Notes: generated by a model from the letters alone, not told the origin. Counted from the first letter of the stretch, positions 36,682 through 46,595 are shown. The stretch is 64,000 nucleotides of DNA from JBKDZP01 sp047971315 (GCA_047971315.1 JBKDZP010000016.1:10747-74746), one strand, 5' to 3'. Numbers and translations are program-made.

Positions 36682-39549
36682 CTAATCATCACATTTGTAG
36701 AAATTCGTATGTGATTTTGGCATACACGTTCCACCTGTTAATCCTGATGTGTAATTTCTTAAGAATGTATTACTTAGACAGTTTGATCCATCGCTATTTG
36801 AACATTCTAATGTGAAGTCAGCATAACCATTTGATTGATTATCATTATACTCTCTAATTTTTTTAATTTCTGTAGAAGTAAGAGTAAAGATATAAAGAGG
36901 TGTCTTTGTGTATACACTATCATTTGAAACTCCACGATTTGTTAGTATAACTTTTTTAACAAGTTCAATACTATTCCAGTTATAACCTGGTGTTCTTCCA
37001 ATTACATCAACATTAAATCCAGATTCTTCTTTACTTATATTTTTACCAGGAAATGGATTTTTTAATGATATAGTTCGATAAATTATATTAATTCCACTTT
37101 TTGTAGTATCACACATATTTTTAACACAATATGAATATGCTGCACTAGCTCCTAACTCAGCATTTGATAAAACACAATTTGTAATGTCCATATTGGGATT
37201 TTTCGATGTTGATGGACACGTATATCCTAAACTTTTGGGTGGTAATGTAGAATCGTAACAAAAAGTTGAAATACAGTAATTTTTTGAATATCCACTATAT
37301 AAACAAGCACTCAAATCCAAACCAGAATTATTACTACCAACAGGACACTTGAAATTTGTTGTTGGTGGTGGACATGTAGTTGTTTCAATTGAACTAGAAC
37401 TTGAATCATTACAGTATTGTAATATTGCATCTGCACATGTTTGTTCTGTTGTATCACTCCACAAATTTTCACATAAGATCATTCCGGAATTCAAACTACC
37501 ACCTGGACAAACACAAGAACTTGTATCACTTGAGACTTTATATGAACATGTATAAGCTTTTAAATAAGATGAAAATGCTCCTTTATGTCCTAATGCAGTA
37601 TTATTAACAATTAATGAATATGTTTTAGATGTATCTGCATTGTATGAAATCGGTAAATTGCTAAATCCTAAATTAATATATGTTCTTCCAGATTGTGTTG
37701 AATGAACAGATTTATTTGTTAATTTATCAATATAATAATAATAACCATTTCTTAATGTATAAGTAACATTTGCATAAACATTAATAATTCTAGTAGCTAC
37801 ACTTGATATATATGAAGATAATGTGTTTTCACTTACTGAATATGGATTTGTGTTCATATCACTTTGTCCAGAACAACCACTACATGAATAATTTGTACTT
37901 CCTGTTAAATCAAATGTTCCACCATATTCAGGGTCATTATATGAAATTGATGTTGTAGTTTTAAAATCATATATTCCAGATCCATCTCCATAATTTCTTG
38001 TCAAACAACTTTTGAATGAAGTAAGTATACCTTCTGATTTTTGGTATGCTGTATCACGACTTGTTTGTTTAGAATCTCTATTACTTTTCGCACTATCACG
38101 ATTACTTTTTGCTGTTTCGTATGCTTCATATAAATCAAGTTTATCTTTTGTACTATTTACTTCACTTGATGAACAAGTAATTTTTCCATAAGCAGTCTTT
38201 GCAACATTTGCAGCTACAATTGCATCAAAACATTTTGTAGTTCCTTTTCCGTGAATTTCACAAATAGAATCAGCTGTTGCATCAAGATTTTTATAATTAG
38301 TATATGCATTATTTTTTTCTGTATTGCAATTATCATTAGCTTGTTTTGCTTTATTATATGCATCAGAATATACATTTTTTGATAAACTTGTATCCACACC
38401 ACCATTTTTAGCATAAGTAATGGCTTTTGTTAAAGATATTTCTGCTTGTGTAAGTCCATTCGATGCAGTTTTAAGTTCAGCATCTGCAGTATTTAAACTT
38501 TTTAACGATAAAGAATAATCATTTGATAATTGATTACCATCAATAGATATTCTACAAGTTCTAATTCCACTAAATTGTAATTTATTTTCAGCAGAATCAG
38601 GCCATATCAAATATCTACCAACTCCTACACTACCAGACACATTACCTGGAAATATTTGGGTTGCACTTTCTAAACAATATAACTTACAATATTTTCCAAG
38701 ACTATTTCCATCAACAAGTTTTCCATAAGCAGTTACATTATCTTCAGCACCACTAGAAACTGCAACAGTTGTTTCTGTAAATGACCCATAATTTGAAGTT
38801 CCTGTATTGGTACATTTTGCCGCATTTGATGAAACAATAATTTTATAACCACTTGTTCCACCTGTTGAAGGAGTTGATGTACAACTTCCAATTCCATAAT
38901 CGCTCAATCTAATTGCAGCAACGCCATATCCTGAATATATACTAGCTATTGTACTCCAACTACTAGTTGGTCCTGTTGTTGCAGAGTATACACCAGCATT
39001 ACTTTCAACAACTCTTAAATAATTACTTATGTAACTAGTTGGTAATGAAGAACAATCAAACTCTTGTCCATTAAAACTTCCACTTGTACAAAATTGTGCT
39101 AATTCTTTTACAGTATAATCTGAATATAACTGTTTTTTATAATAAAAACCAGCTGTGATTGAAAAATAAATAGTATCTTGAAAACTATCACAGTTGTTTT
39201 CTAAATCCTTACAATTAATACCAAAAGTTGATGATAAAAATGTACACATACTTTCTTTACTAGCAGTAATATCATTTATAGCTTTAGAAATTTCTGCAGA
39301 AGTAGCATTTGTTAATAAAACTTTTGTTGCATTACTTTTTGTTGCACTGTTAGTTAAACCAACATATAACATATGTTTATCTGTTGAAAGACGACAAGCA
39401 TTAAAACCATCTAAACTTGTACTACAACCAGTTCCTTCTTGACCACTACCAGTTGTATTATCACCAGATACTACAGCTTTTACAATATTAGTATTAATAA
39501 ATAACACTGATAAAAGTGTAATTGTATATATTGCTATTTTTTTTAGCAT
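36682..39549 (-). CDS. Large secreted Cys-rich protein, candidate adhesin or tip protein
   Basis: The 955-residue protein has a signal peptide (about 1-25) and no C-terminal anchor or LPXTG motif. It has more than 35 cysteines. Residues about 345-520 hold a helical coiled-coil stretch with many Asn/Lys/Asp (SNRDSAKSNRDSKQTSRD). Residues about 680-815 contain three tandem copies of a Cys module: CPxxS, N, (G/N)MxLxxC, about 15-20 residues, YCxxxxC. I do not recognise the family. It lies in the Tad-like unit directly before the pseudopilin and CpaB genes, so it may be the surface-exposed tip, adhesin or cargo (inference). Confidence 0.7.
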   Translation of the reverse strand: MLKKIAIYTITLLSVLFINTNIVKAVVSGDNTTGSGQEGTGCSTSLDGFNACRLSTDKHMLYVGLTNSATKSNATKVLLTNATSAEISKAINDITASKESMCTFLSSTFGINCKDLENNCDSFQDTIYFSITAGFYYKKQLYSDYTVKELAQFCTSGSFNGQEFDCSSLPTSYISNYLRVVESNAGVYSATTGPTSSWSTIASIYSGYGVAAIRLSDYGIGSCTSTPSTGGTSGYKIIVSSNAAKCTNTGTSNYGSFTETTVAVSSGAEDNVTAYGKLVDGNSLGKYCKLYCLESATQIFPGNVSGSVGVGRYLIWPDSAENKLQFSGIRTCRISIDGNQLSNDYSLSLKSLNTADAELKTASNGLTQAEISLTKAITYAKNGGVDTSLSKNVYSDAYNKAKQANDNCNTEKNNAYTNYKNLDATADSICEIHGKGTTKCFDAIVAANVAKTAYGKITCSSSEVNSTKDKLDLYEAYETAKSNRDSAKSNRDSKQTSRDTAYQKSEGILTSFKSCLTRNYGDGSGIYDFKTTTSISYNDPEYGGTFDLTGSTNYSCSGCSGQSDMNTNPYSVSENTLSSYISSVATRIINVYANVTYTLRNGYYYYIDKLTNKSVHSTQSGRTYINLGFSNLPISYNADTSKTYSLIVNNTALGHKGAFSSYLKAYTCSYKVSSDTSSCVCPGGSLNSGMILCENLWSDTTEQTCADAILQYCNDSSSSSIETTTCPPPTTNFKCPVGSNNSGLDLSACLYSGYSKNYCISTFCYDSTLPPKSLGYTCPSTSKNPNMDITNCVLSNAELGASAAYSYCVKNMCDTTKSGINIIYRTISLKNPFPGKNISKEESGFNVDVIGRTPGYNWNSIELVKKVILTNRGVSNDSVYTKTPLYIFTLTSTEIKKIREYNDNQSNGYADFTLECSNSDGSNCLSNTFLRNYTSGLTGGTCMPKSHTNFYKCDD

Positions 39550-39560
39550 AACTTCACCTC

Positions 39561-40205
39561 CTAAAATAGGCTATTTTTTTTATTATAATAGTAAATAATT
39601 ACTATACCACTTATTATTAATAATGGTAAAACTATATAATAATAACTTGTATAAAATTCTATAATATAATCATAAAATCCTTTTACTTGTATATTTGATG
39701 TTTCTTCTTTTATTAGACTTGCATTATACTGTTCAACATTCGAAACAAATTCTTCATAATTTAATGTGATCTTTTGCCATTTTTTACAGTATTTATAATT
39801 TTCAATACCTATACAAACTGAATCATTATAATATTTATTAAATGAAGGCAAATTCACATATTTATTATTAATTTTAATTCCGCCACAAAAATTATATTCA
39901 CTATAAAATTCAAAAGCATAACTTAGACCATCTTCAAAATTATATAAAATTATTTCATTTCCTTGATAATTATATATTTTATTATGTTTTACATCTTTTA
40001 TAATTAAATCTTCATGAATATTATTTATTGTAATTGAAAATATTACATCATCATTTTGTTCTTCATAGTTGTAACTAAATTCAACATTACTAGCAAGAGA
40101 TGCTAATCTAACTTTATCGTTATTACTACATACTGCTGCTTTAATATTGATTGGGATTACTAGAATTAAAAATAATAAGATAATAAATCTTGTTTTACTT
40201 TTCAT
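39561..40205 (-). CDS. Secreted membrane-anchored protein of the secretion locus
   Basis: The 214-residue protein has a signal peptide (about 1-24, ending IKA), an outside domain with four cysteines (for example YNFCGG, DSVCIG, YKYCKK) and one C-terminal helix (about 183-205) with a short basic cytoplasmic tail. I do not recognise the fold. I chose the ATG at 40205 because AAAGGGTG lies about six bases upstream. It is 12 bases before the large Cys-rich protein gene, so it belongs to the same unit. Confidence 0.65.
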   Translation of the reverse strand: MKSKTRFIILLFLILVIPINIKAAVCSNNDKVRLASLASNVEFSYNYEEQNDDVIFSITINNIHEDLIIKDVKHNKIYNYQGNEIILYNFEDGLSYAFEFYSEYNFCGGIKINNKYVNLPSFNKYYNDSVCIGIENYKYCKKWQKITLNYEEFVSNVEQYNASLIKEETSNIQVKGFYDYIIEFYTSYYYIVLPLLIISGIVIIYYYNKKNSLF

Positions 40206-40287
40206 TCTATTCACCCTTTCTTTTTTTATTATATCATATTTTTTTTTGTATGCAATTAAATTTAATTATATTATTATTAATTTTACA

Positions 40288-41862
40288 TTATTTTAATACA
40301 ATTTTGTAAATATTATTTCTTATTTGGAATGTTAAATTAATATTAGTTGCTGATTCAATTTCCTTTAATACTTCAATATAATAAATATCACTGTCTTTTT
40401 TTATTTGATTCCAAGGTATTGTCATTACTTTTTCTTGTTCATTTATTTTATAAGTTATTTTAGCAAACATATTAATAAATTCATATAAATTTGTTAGTGA
40501 ATTTATTTTTAAATTCTCGTCTAAATTAAATACTCCATTAATTTTTAAAATTGATTTTTCAAAATTAGATGTTAATTCTGGTTTAATATATTTATAAGAT
40601 GGATAACATTCAATATTATTTAAACAATAGTTGAATTCGTATTTAAAATAATCTGCAATTTCAAATGAATCTATTTTTAATGTAGAATCTTCTAAAATAC
40701 TATCACTTAGTTCTATATTTTCACCTAATGAAAACGATGTGGTATTTGTATTTATATCTAAATTAGTTGGTGTTATTTTAATTTTAATTTTTTTATTATT
40801 AAAATCACTATATGTAAGAATCATCTTATCTTCACTAAAACTATTTGGTATTTCAAAAAGTAATAAATATGTAGAAAATTCGTTTGATAATGTTTCACCT
40901 TTATATGTAAATCCTAAATCACTGAATTTTGATGATAAATTTTTTTGATGATAAAATAAATGATTATTAATTTGAAGTGAGATTCTACCAGTTGTTAATA
41001 CTTGTTCTTTACTTCCTAATGTTCTAATTTTTAGTTCAACAACAACTATCTTTTTATCTTCTTCTATTTCATTAATTGAATAGTCATATGATGTTACATA
41101 ACTTTTTGTAGCAGACATTATTAAATTTGTTGTTGTAAAAGCATTGTTTTGTTTATAAATTTTATTATATACTCCAAAATTCAAAAAAATAACTGTACAA
41201 ATCAATGCTATAAATAATGCAGATAGAATGTGAAAAATAAATTTATTTTCTATATAAACATATTTAAAATGTCTCCACTTTTTTCTTATATTTCTTCTAA
41301 TCTTATCTGTATCTAAATCTATATTTACTTCGAATTCCTCACTGTCTTCAACTTCAATTTCTAATTCTTCTAAATCTTTAACAAAGTTAAATTTTTTTAT
41401 ATCAAAACCAGTTGTTCTAATTACAGTAACTACTAAACTTACTGCTTGAAGAACTAATGATGTTGTAACTAAGTCTTGAATTAATTTTATACTCTGAACA
41501 CTAAGTAATCCAACTTCTAATGATTTTATTGTGGAATATGATGCTGAATATATAGCTATTACATAAATATATATTGCTATATTAACAATATAAACAATTA
41601 CTGGTTTTTTCTTAAATAAAAGCAGTCCAAATATTATAATTGTTCCTAAAATTATTAATATAACAGATACTATCATATATGGATTAAATAAGTTTAATAA
41701 CACATCATGTTTTATTGTTGTTGTATTTGATGTTAAATATTCTGTTATAAATGACAAAACATCATTTGATTTTAAGATTAAATAAAACATTAAAATAGCT
41801 AATATTCCATGTATTAGTTTAAAGTTTTTAATTAAGATTGCAATTGGTTTTCTAAGTATCAC
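40288..41862 (-). CDS. Unknown polytopic membrane protein heading the Tad-like unit
   Basis: The 524-residue protein has four membrane helices in the first 150 residues, an acidic cytoplasmic stretch near 170-190 (EELEIEVEDSEEFEVNIDLD), a fifth helix near 215 and a large outside region of about 300 residues that is rich in beta strands and ends in a hydrophobic strand. The start is GTG (41862) with a GAAGAGAG site, weak but the only reasonable choice. On the minus strand a TATACT -10 with a TGa extension (41895-41890) lies 28 bases upstream. I do not recognise the family. As first gene of the unit it may be a scaffold or sensor. Confidence 0.65.
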   Translation of the reverse strand: MILRKPIAILIKNFKLIHGILAILMFYLILKSNDVLSFITEYLTSNTTTIKHDVLLNLFNPYMIVSVILIILGTIIIFGLLLFKKKPVIVYIVNIAIYIYVIAIYSASYSTIKSLEVGLLSVQSIKLIQDLVTTSLVLQAVSLVVTVIRTTGFDIKKFNFVKDLEELEIEVEDSEEFEVNIDLDTDKIRRNIRKKWRHFKYVYIENKFIFHILSALFIALICTVIFLNFGVYNKIYKQNNAFTTTNLIMSATKSYVTSYDYSINEIEEDKKIVVVELKIRTLGSKEQVLTTGRISLQINNHLFYHQKNLSSKFSDLGFTYKGETLSNEFSTYLLLFEIPNSFSEDKMILTYSDFNNKKIKIKITPTNLDINTNTTSFSLGENIELSDSILEDSTLKIDSFEIADYFKYEFNYCLNNIECYPSYKYIKPELTSNFEKSILKINGVFNLDENLKINSLTNLYEFINMFAKITYKINEQEKVMTIPWNQIKKDSDIYYIEVLKEIESATNINLTFQIRNNIYKIVLK

Positions 41863-42024
41863 ATTATCAACTCTCTTCTACTTATGATTAGTATATCATA
41901 AAAATATATTTTAAAAAATAAATTTATTTAAATTTAAAACCTTTTTACACATTTTTTTCTTAAATCTTACATAATATTTTCACATTATTTATATATAATT
42001 TTAATAAATTCGAAAGGAGGACCT

Positions 42025-42720
42025 ATGATTACAAAAGTTTTTAATAGAGTTGAAAAAAAATATTTATTGACTAAATTTAACTATGATTTATTACTTAAAA
42101 AATTAGGTAATAATATAATTGAAGATAGATATGGATTAATGACTATTAGTAATTTATATTATGATACAAATAGTTTTGAATTAATCAGAAATTCAATAGA
42201 AAAACCACAATTTAAGGAAAAATTAAGACTTAGAACATATAATCTTGATTATAAAGACAAAGAAGTTTATATTGAACTAAAGAAAAAATATAAAGGCATT
42301 GTTTATAAAAGACGAGAAAGTTATTTTTTAGATGAAGCATATGATTTTTTAAATAAAAAAATTGTTCCTAAAAAAAATAATCAAGTTACAAAAGAAATTG
42401 ATTTTTTTATTAATAATTACAATGTCAAACCAGTTCTATTTTTAGCTTATGATAGAGTTGCTTATTATGGTAAAGATGATTCTGAATTTAGAGTTACTTT
42501 CGACACAAATATTAGAAGCAGAGTTGAGAATTTAAATTTAGAAAATGGTGATTATGGAAATTTATATTTTAAAGATGACACATATTTAATGGAAGTAAAA
42601 TGTTTAGGTGCAATGCCATTATTTTTTGTTCATATATTAAATGAATTAAATATTTTTCCAACTAGTTTTTCTAAATATGGAAACATTTATAAAGATGGAT
42701 TGTTTAAGGAGGTATATTAA
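42025..42720 (+). CDS. VTC-domain polyphosphate polymerase-like protein
   Basis: The 231-residue soluble protein has the VTC tunnel fold: an N-terminal RVEKKYLLTKFNY, SNLYYDTNSFELI, KEKLRLRTYN, EVYIELKKKYKGIVYKRR (basic strands for phosphate) and YLMEVKCLGAMP with the Glu near the C-terminus. VTC proteins make polyphosphate in eukaryotes; bacterial members are found beside DUF4956 genes, as here. A TATAAT -10 (41994-41999) lies upstream but its -35 is poor. AAAGGAGG is the ribosome site. It is the first of three tightly packed genes. Confidence 0.83.
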   Translation: MITKVFNRVEKKYLLTKFNYDLLLKKLGNNIIEDRYGLMTISNLYYDTNSFELIRNSIEKPQFKEKLRLRTYNLDYKDKEVYIELKKKYKGIVYKRRESYFLDEAYDFLNKKIVPKKNNQVTKEIDFFINNYNVKPVLFLAYDRVAYYGKDDSEFRVTFDTNIRSRVENLNLENGDYGNLYFKDDTYLMEVKCLGAMPLFFVHILNELNIFPTSFSKYGNIYKDGLFKEVY

Positions 42721-43389
42721 ATGTTTAGTAGTGTTATAGATAGTACAGAAAATTTAGCTGTTAGTTCAGGAATTTTATGCATGGCTACTTCATTAATTTT
42801 AGGATTGGCTGTAGCTATAATTCATATGAAAGGCGGAAAATATTCAAAGAATTTCATTATTACTTTGGTTATTCTTCCTTTATTGGTTCAAACTATTATT
42901 ATGATGGTTAATGGTAATTTAGGTTCTTCAGTTGCTATTTTTGGTGCTTTTAGTTTGATGAAATTTCGTAGTTTTCCAGGTACTTCAAGAGAATTACTTA
43001 GCATTTTTCATGCAATGGCAGTTGGTTTAGCAACTGGTATGGGTCAAATTTTTTATGCTTTTATTTTTACAGTTTTAATTGGAATTGTAATTTTATTTTT
43101 AGAAAAATTGAAGTTTGGTTCAAAAGATAGTAATAAAACATTAAAAATTACTATTCCAGAAAATTTGAATTATAAGGATGGATTTAAAGATTTATTTGAT
43201 AAATATACAATGAGTAACTCTTTAATAAAGGTTAAAACAACTAATATGGGTAGTTTATTTGAATTAACATATATTGTTGGTTTAAAAGATGAAATTAATG
43301 AAAAAGATTTTATAGATGAAATTCGTTGTCGTAATGCAAATTTAAATGTTATTTTAGATTTAGAAGAACATACAGGAGCTGAATTATAA
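42721..43389 (+). CDS. DUF4956 membrane protein
   Basis: The 222-residue protein has four membrane helices (first half) and a cytoplasmic C-terminal domain (about 135-222). The family signature NGNLGSSVAIFGAFSLMKFRSFPGTSRELLSIFHAMAVGLATGMG is clear. DUF4956 genes usually sit beside VTC genes; a channel or transporter partner for polyphosphate has been suggested but not shown. The ATG follows the VTC stop directly, with GGAGG, and its own stop shares an A with the next ATG. Confidence 0.87.
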   Translation: MFSSVIDSTENLAVSSGILCMATSLILGLAVAIIHMKGGKYSKNFIITLVILPLLVQTIIMMVNGNLGSSVAIFGAFSLMKFRSFPGTSRELLSIFHAMAVGLATGMGQIFYAFIFTVLIGIVILFLEKLKFGSKDSNKTLKITIPENLNYKDGFKDLFDKYTMSNSLIKVKTTNMGSLFELTYIVGLKDEINEKDFIDEIRCRNANLNVILDLEEHTGAEL

Positions 43390-45173
43390 TGAAAAAGAAA
43401 ATACTTGGAATTGGTTTAATTATTTTAGTTGGTTTAAGTGGATTTTGGTATTTTTCTAAAAAGGATAAAGATAATACAATAATAGACTATAATTATTCTG
43501 ATACTACTGAAATTAGTGGTGATTATGATGAAGATGATTTAAATGATAGTGAAACAGACTATGATACAACAATTACATTGTCTGATTCACTATCAATTTA
43601 TGAGGGTGTTGGTGTTAGTATTAATAGTTCTACTATTACAATAAATTCACCAGGTACTTATTTAATACAAGGTACTTTAGCCAATGGTCAAATAATTGTT
43701 GAAACAAATACTAAAGGTGTTGTTCGAATAATTTTGGATAATGTATCTATTAATTGTGATGATAGTTCTGCAATTTTAGTAAAACAAGCAAGTAAAACTG
43801 TTATTACTTTGGTTGGAGACAATTTCTTAAGTGATGGTTCTACTTATACAAATGTAGTTGATGAAGAACCTAATTCAACAATATTTAGTCAAGACGATTT
43901 AACCATAAATGGTAATGGTAATTTAAATATTGATGGTAATTATGAAAATGGTATTACAAGTAAAGATACTTTAACAATTATTAGTGGAACAATTAATATA
44001 GATTCAAATAATATTGGTATAAAGGGAAAAGATTGTTTAGTAATAAAAGATGGAAATATTACTATAAATTCAAATGGTGAAGGTTTAAAATCTACAAATG
44101 ATACAGATACTGAAGCTGGATATATTTTAATAGATGGTGGTATAATCAATATTACTTCATCTGAAGATGGTATTGAAGCAGCAAATTATATTACTATTAA
44201 TGATGGTAGTATAACTATCAAAACAGGTGGCGGAAGTTTTAATTCTTCAACTAGCAGTAGTTGGGGAAGTTGGAATAGTAGTAGTTCTGTTTCTACAAGT
44301 GCAAAAAGTATTAAAGCAGTAAATATTGTAAGTATTAATGGAGGTACTATTAATATAAATTCCTCTGATGATAGTATACATACAAATGATACTGTTATTA
44401 TAAATGGAGGTACTATTAATTTAACATCTGGTGATGATGGTATACATGCAGATACTGAATTAATTATAAATAATGGAATAATTAACATAAACAAAAGTTA
44501 TGAAGGTCTTGAATCTACTTCTATTTCTATTAATGATGGGGCAGTATATATTGTTGCTAGTGATGACGGAGTTAATGCTGCAGGTGGAGCTGATAGTTCT
44601 GCTACAAGTGGACGTCCTGGAGAAGGATCATTTAGTTCATCAACAGGTTCTCTAATTATAAATGGTGGATATATTTATGTTGATTCAACAGGGGACGGTT
44701 TGGATGCGAATGGTGATATGACAATTAATGGAGGAACAATTATTGTTGAAGGTCCAACAGATAATGGAAATACATCGTTAGATTTTGATGGTAGTTTATT
44801 ATTTAATGGTGGAACTGTATTTGCAGTTGGTTCAAGTGGAATGATTGAAACTCCATCAAGTAGTTCAAGTCAAAATTCAATTGTTATAGCTTTAAATGAA
44901 ATTAAAAGTTCAGGAACTTTAATTAATTTGACAGATTCTAGTGGTAATAGTATTATAAGTTTTGAAAGTTCACAGGTATTTCAAGCTATTATAATTAGTT
45001 CACCTGATTTAGTTAAAAATTCTAGTTATAGTTTATATTTTGGTGGTACAAATTCAGGTGATAAAAAAAATGGTTTATATACTGGTGGTACATTTACTGG
45101 TGGTAGTTTATATACAACACTTACATTAAATAATTCAGTTACTTCGTATGGAACAACTTCTAGAACTAGATAA
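43389..45173 (+). CDS. Secreted beta-helix protein (carbohydrate-binding domain-like)
   Basis: The 594-residue protein has an N-terminal membrane anchor (about 5-22), an acidic linker and a large repeated domain. Repeats of about 22-28 residues, each with an INGGTINI-type strand and a DDGI turn, run from about 150 to 480, the pattern of a right-handed beta helix. A Gly/Ser-rich C-terminal end follows. Such proteins (often annotated as carbohydrate-binding, DUF4353-like) commonly occur with VTC and DUF4956 genes. It faces the outside. The stop is followed by a terminator. Confidence 0.83.
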   Translation: MKKKILGIGLIILVGLSGFWYFSKKDKDNTIIDYNYSDTTEISGDYDEDDLNDSETDYDTTITLSDSLSIYEGVGVSINSSTITINSPGTYLIQGTLANGQIIVETNTKGVVRIILDNVSINCDDSSAILVKQASKTVITLVGDNFLSDGSTYTNVVDEEPNSTIFSQDDLTINGNGNLNIDGNYENGITSKDTLTIISGTINIDSNNIGIKGKDCLVIKDGNITINSNGEGLKSTNDTDTEAGYILIDGGIINITSSEDGIEAANYITINDGSITIKTGGGSFNSSTSSSWGSWNSSSSVSTSAKSIKAVNIVSINGGTININSSDDSIHTNDTVIINGGTINLTSGDDGIHADTELIINNGIININKSYEGLESTSISINDGAVYIVASDDGVNAAGGADSSATSGRPGEGSFSSSTGSLIINGGYIYVDSTGDGLDANGDMTINGGTIIVEGPTDNGNTSLDFDGSLLFNGGTVFAVGSSGMIETPSSSSSQNSIVIALNEIKSSGTLINLTDSSGNSIISFESSQVFQAIIISSPDLVKNSSYSLYFGGTNSGDKKNGLYTGGTFTGGSLYTTLTLNNSVTSYGTTSRTR

Positions 45174-45177
45174 TAAT

Positions 45178-45215
45178 AAAAAAAGAACATACAATTTTGT
45201 AAAGTTCTTTTTTTT
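45178..45215 (+). terminator. Intrinsic terminator of the VTC operon
   Basis: AAAAAAGAAC (45179-45188) pairs with GTTCTTTTTT beginning at 45204. A run of T's follows. Confidence 0.8.
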
Positions 45216-45313
45216 AGAATATTTTTATTTAAAATTACATTTCCAAAAAAATTTGTATATAATTGAATTATATCCTATTTATTAAATACAGTCTTGAAAT
45301 TATTTAATAAATA

Positions 45314-45691
45314 TCAATTATTCATAAAAAGTTTAATTTTTTCTAAATTTTTATAGTTAGATAAGCCTATTTTAAAATTAATTAAATTATATATTTCTAA
45401 AATTCTAAATTTGTTTATATATCCTAAAGATATATCATCTTGATTTAAATAATTAATTATACTCTCTAAATTTATTAAAATTGATTTCCCATCAGGATAA
45501 CATGTTTCATTATTTTGAATTTCTATTTTTGAATCAGTAAATACTTCGTGAAATTTTTTTTGATTTCTATCAATTTCTTCTATTATAAACTTTGTTTCAA
45601 ATAATAAATCATTATTAACATTTTTACCAATGTTATATACTTCCATTATATTTCCAACATATAAATTTTTAATGTCATAAGTAAGTTTCAT
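45314..45691 (-). CDS. Hypothetical protein
   Basis: This is a 125-residue soluble protein with one Cys and many Ile/Asn. No motif is recognised. It has a GGAGGTAAT ribosome site. It lies downstream of the pseudouridine synthase gene, on the same strand, with a 43-base gap. Confidence 0.6.
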   Translation of the reverse strand: MKLTYDIKNLYVGNIMEVYNIGKNVNNDLLFETKFIIEEIDRNQKKFHEVFTDSKIEIQNNETCYPDGKSILINLESIINYLNQDDISLGYINKFRILEIYNLINFKIGLSNYKNLEKIKLFMNN

Positions 45692-45734
45692 AAATTACCT
45701 CCAATATATTATATTAAATGTAATTATTTTAATT

Positions 45735-46595
45735 TTAGACCAATTTTTTCATATTAGTTGGTATTTTTGATTCTATTTTAATAATTTTATTAGTTATCGG
45801 ATGGTTAAATTCTAAAATATTTGCATGTAAACAAAGTCTTCTTATTGGATCAATAGTTGATCCATATTTTTTGTCTCCTACAATTATATTACCAATATCT
45901 TTCATATGTACTCTAATTTGATTTTTTCTACCTGTTAAAATATTAATATCAACTAAACTAAATTTATCATTTTTTTTTATTAATTGATAATTTGTAATAG
46001 CTTCATCACCATCATTAAATTTATTACTCGAATATACCATAAATCCTTTGTTTTCTTTTAACCATGATCTTACAGTACCTTTTTCTTTTTTTAAATTACC
46101 TTCTACTACTGCAATATAGTTTCTTTTTAAGACAAGAGTATCCCAATTATTTTGTAGAATTTGTTTTACTTTTTCATTTTTAGCAAATAATAATACACCC
46201 GATGTATCATTATCTAGTCTATGTACTATAAATATTCTATTATTTATATTTTTGATTTTTAAATAATCTGATACTTTTCGAAATGCTGTGTTTTGATTTT
46301 CTTTTTCTGTTGCTATTGTAAGTAATTTTGGTTTTTTGTTAATCGCAATTAGGTCTTTATCTTCATAAAGTATTTCTAAAGCATCTAATTGATTACTACT
46401 TGTTTTTGTTGTTTTGATTGTAATTATATCCCCTTTTTTTAATATATAATCAAATTGTGTTGTATTCTTGTTATTTATAAATATATTTCCTCTAAAAAGT
46501 AATGATTTAATATTATTCTTTGACTTATTTTCTATATTATTAAATAAAAACTCTAATAATTTTGTATCTGATTGTACAATGTATTCTTTGTTCAT
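45735..46595 (-). CDS. RluA/RluD-family pseudouridine synthase
   Basis: The 286-residue protein has an N-terminal S4 RNA-binding domain (about 12-70, SLLFRGNIFINNK) and a catalytic domain with HRLDNDTSGVLLFAKN, where Asp is catalytic. LTGRKNQIRVHM is the second conserved block. The family modifies uridines in 23S rRNA; the exact site (RluA, C or D) cannot be told. AGAGGAC is the ribosome site. Confidence 0.93.
   Translation of the reverse strand: MNKEYIVQSDTKLLEFLFNNIENKSKNNIKSLLFRGNIFINNKNTTQFDYILKKGDIITIKTTKTSSNQLDALEILYEDKDLIAINKKPKLLTIATEKENQNTAFRKVSDYLKIKNINNRIFIVHRLDNDTSGVLLFAKNEKVKQILQNNWDTLVLKRNYIAVVEGNLKKEKGTVRSWLKENKGFMVYSSNKFNDGDEAITNYQLIKKNDKFSLVDINILTGRKNQIRVHMKDIGNIIVGDKKYGSTIDPIRRLCLHANILEFNHPITNKIIKIESKIPTNMKKLV

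Noticed and set aside
36682..39549. Cys-rich modules as a metal-binding or EGF-type protein
   Set aside because: The spacing does not follow EGF or metallothionein patterns, and there are no accompanying ligand motifs. Left as unknown.
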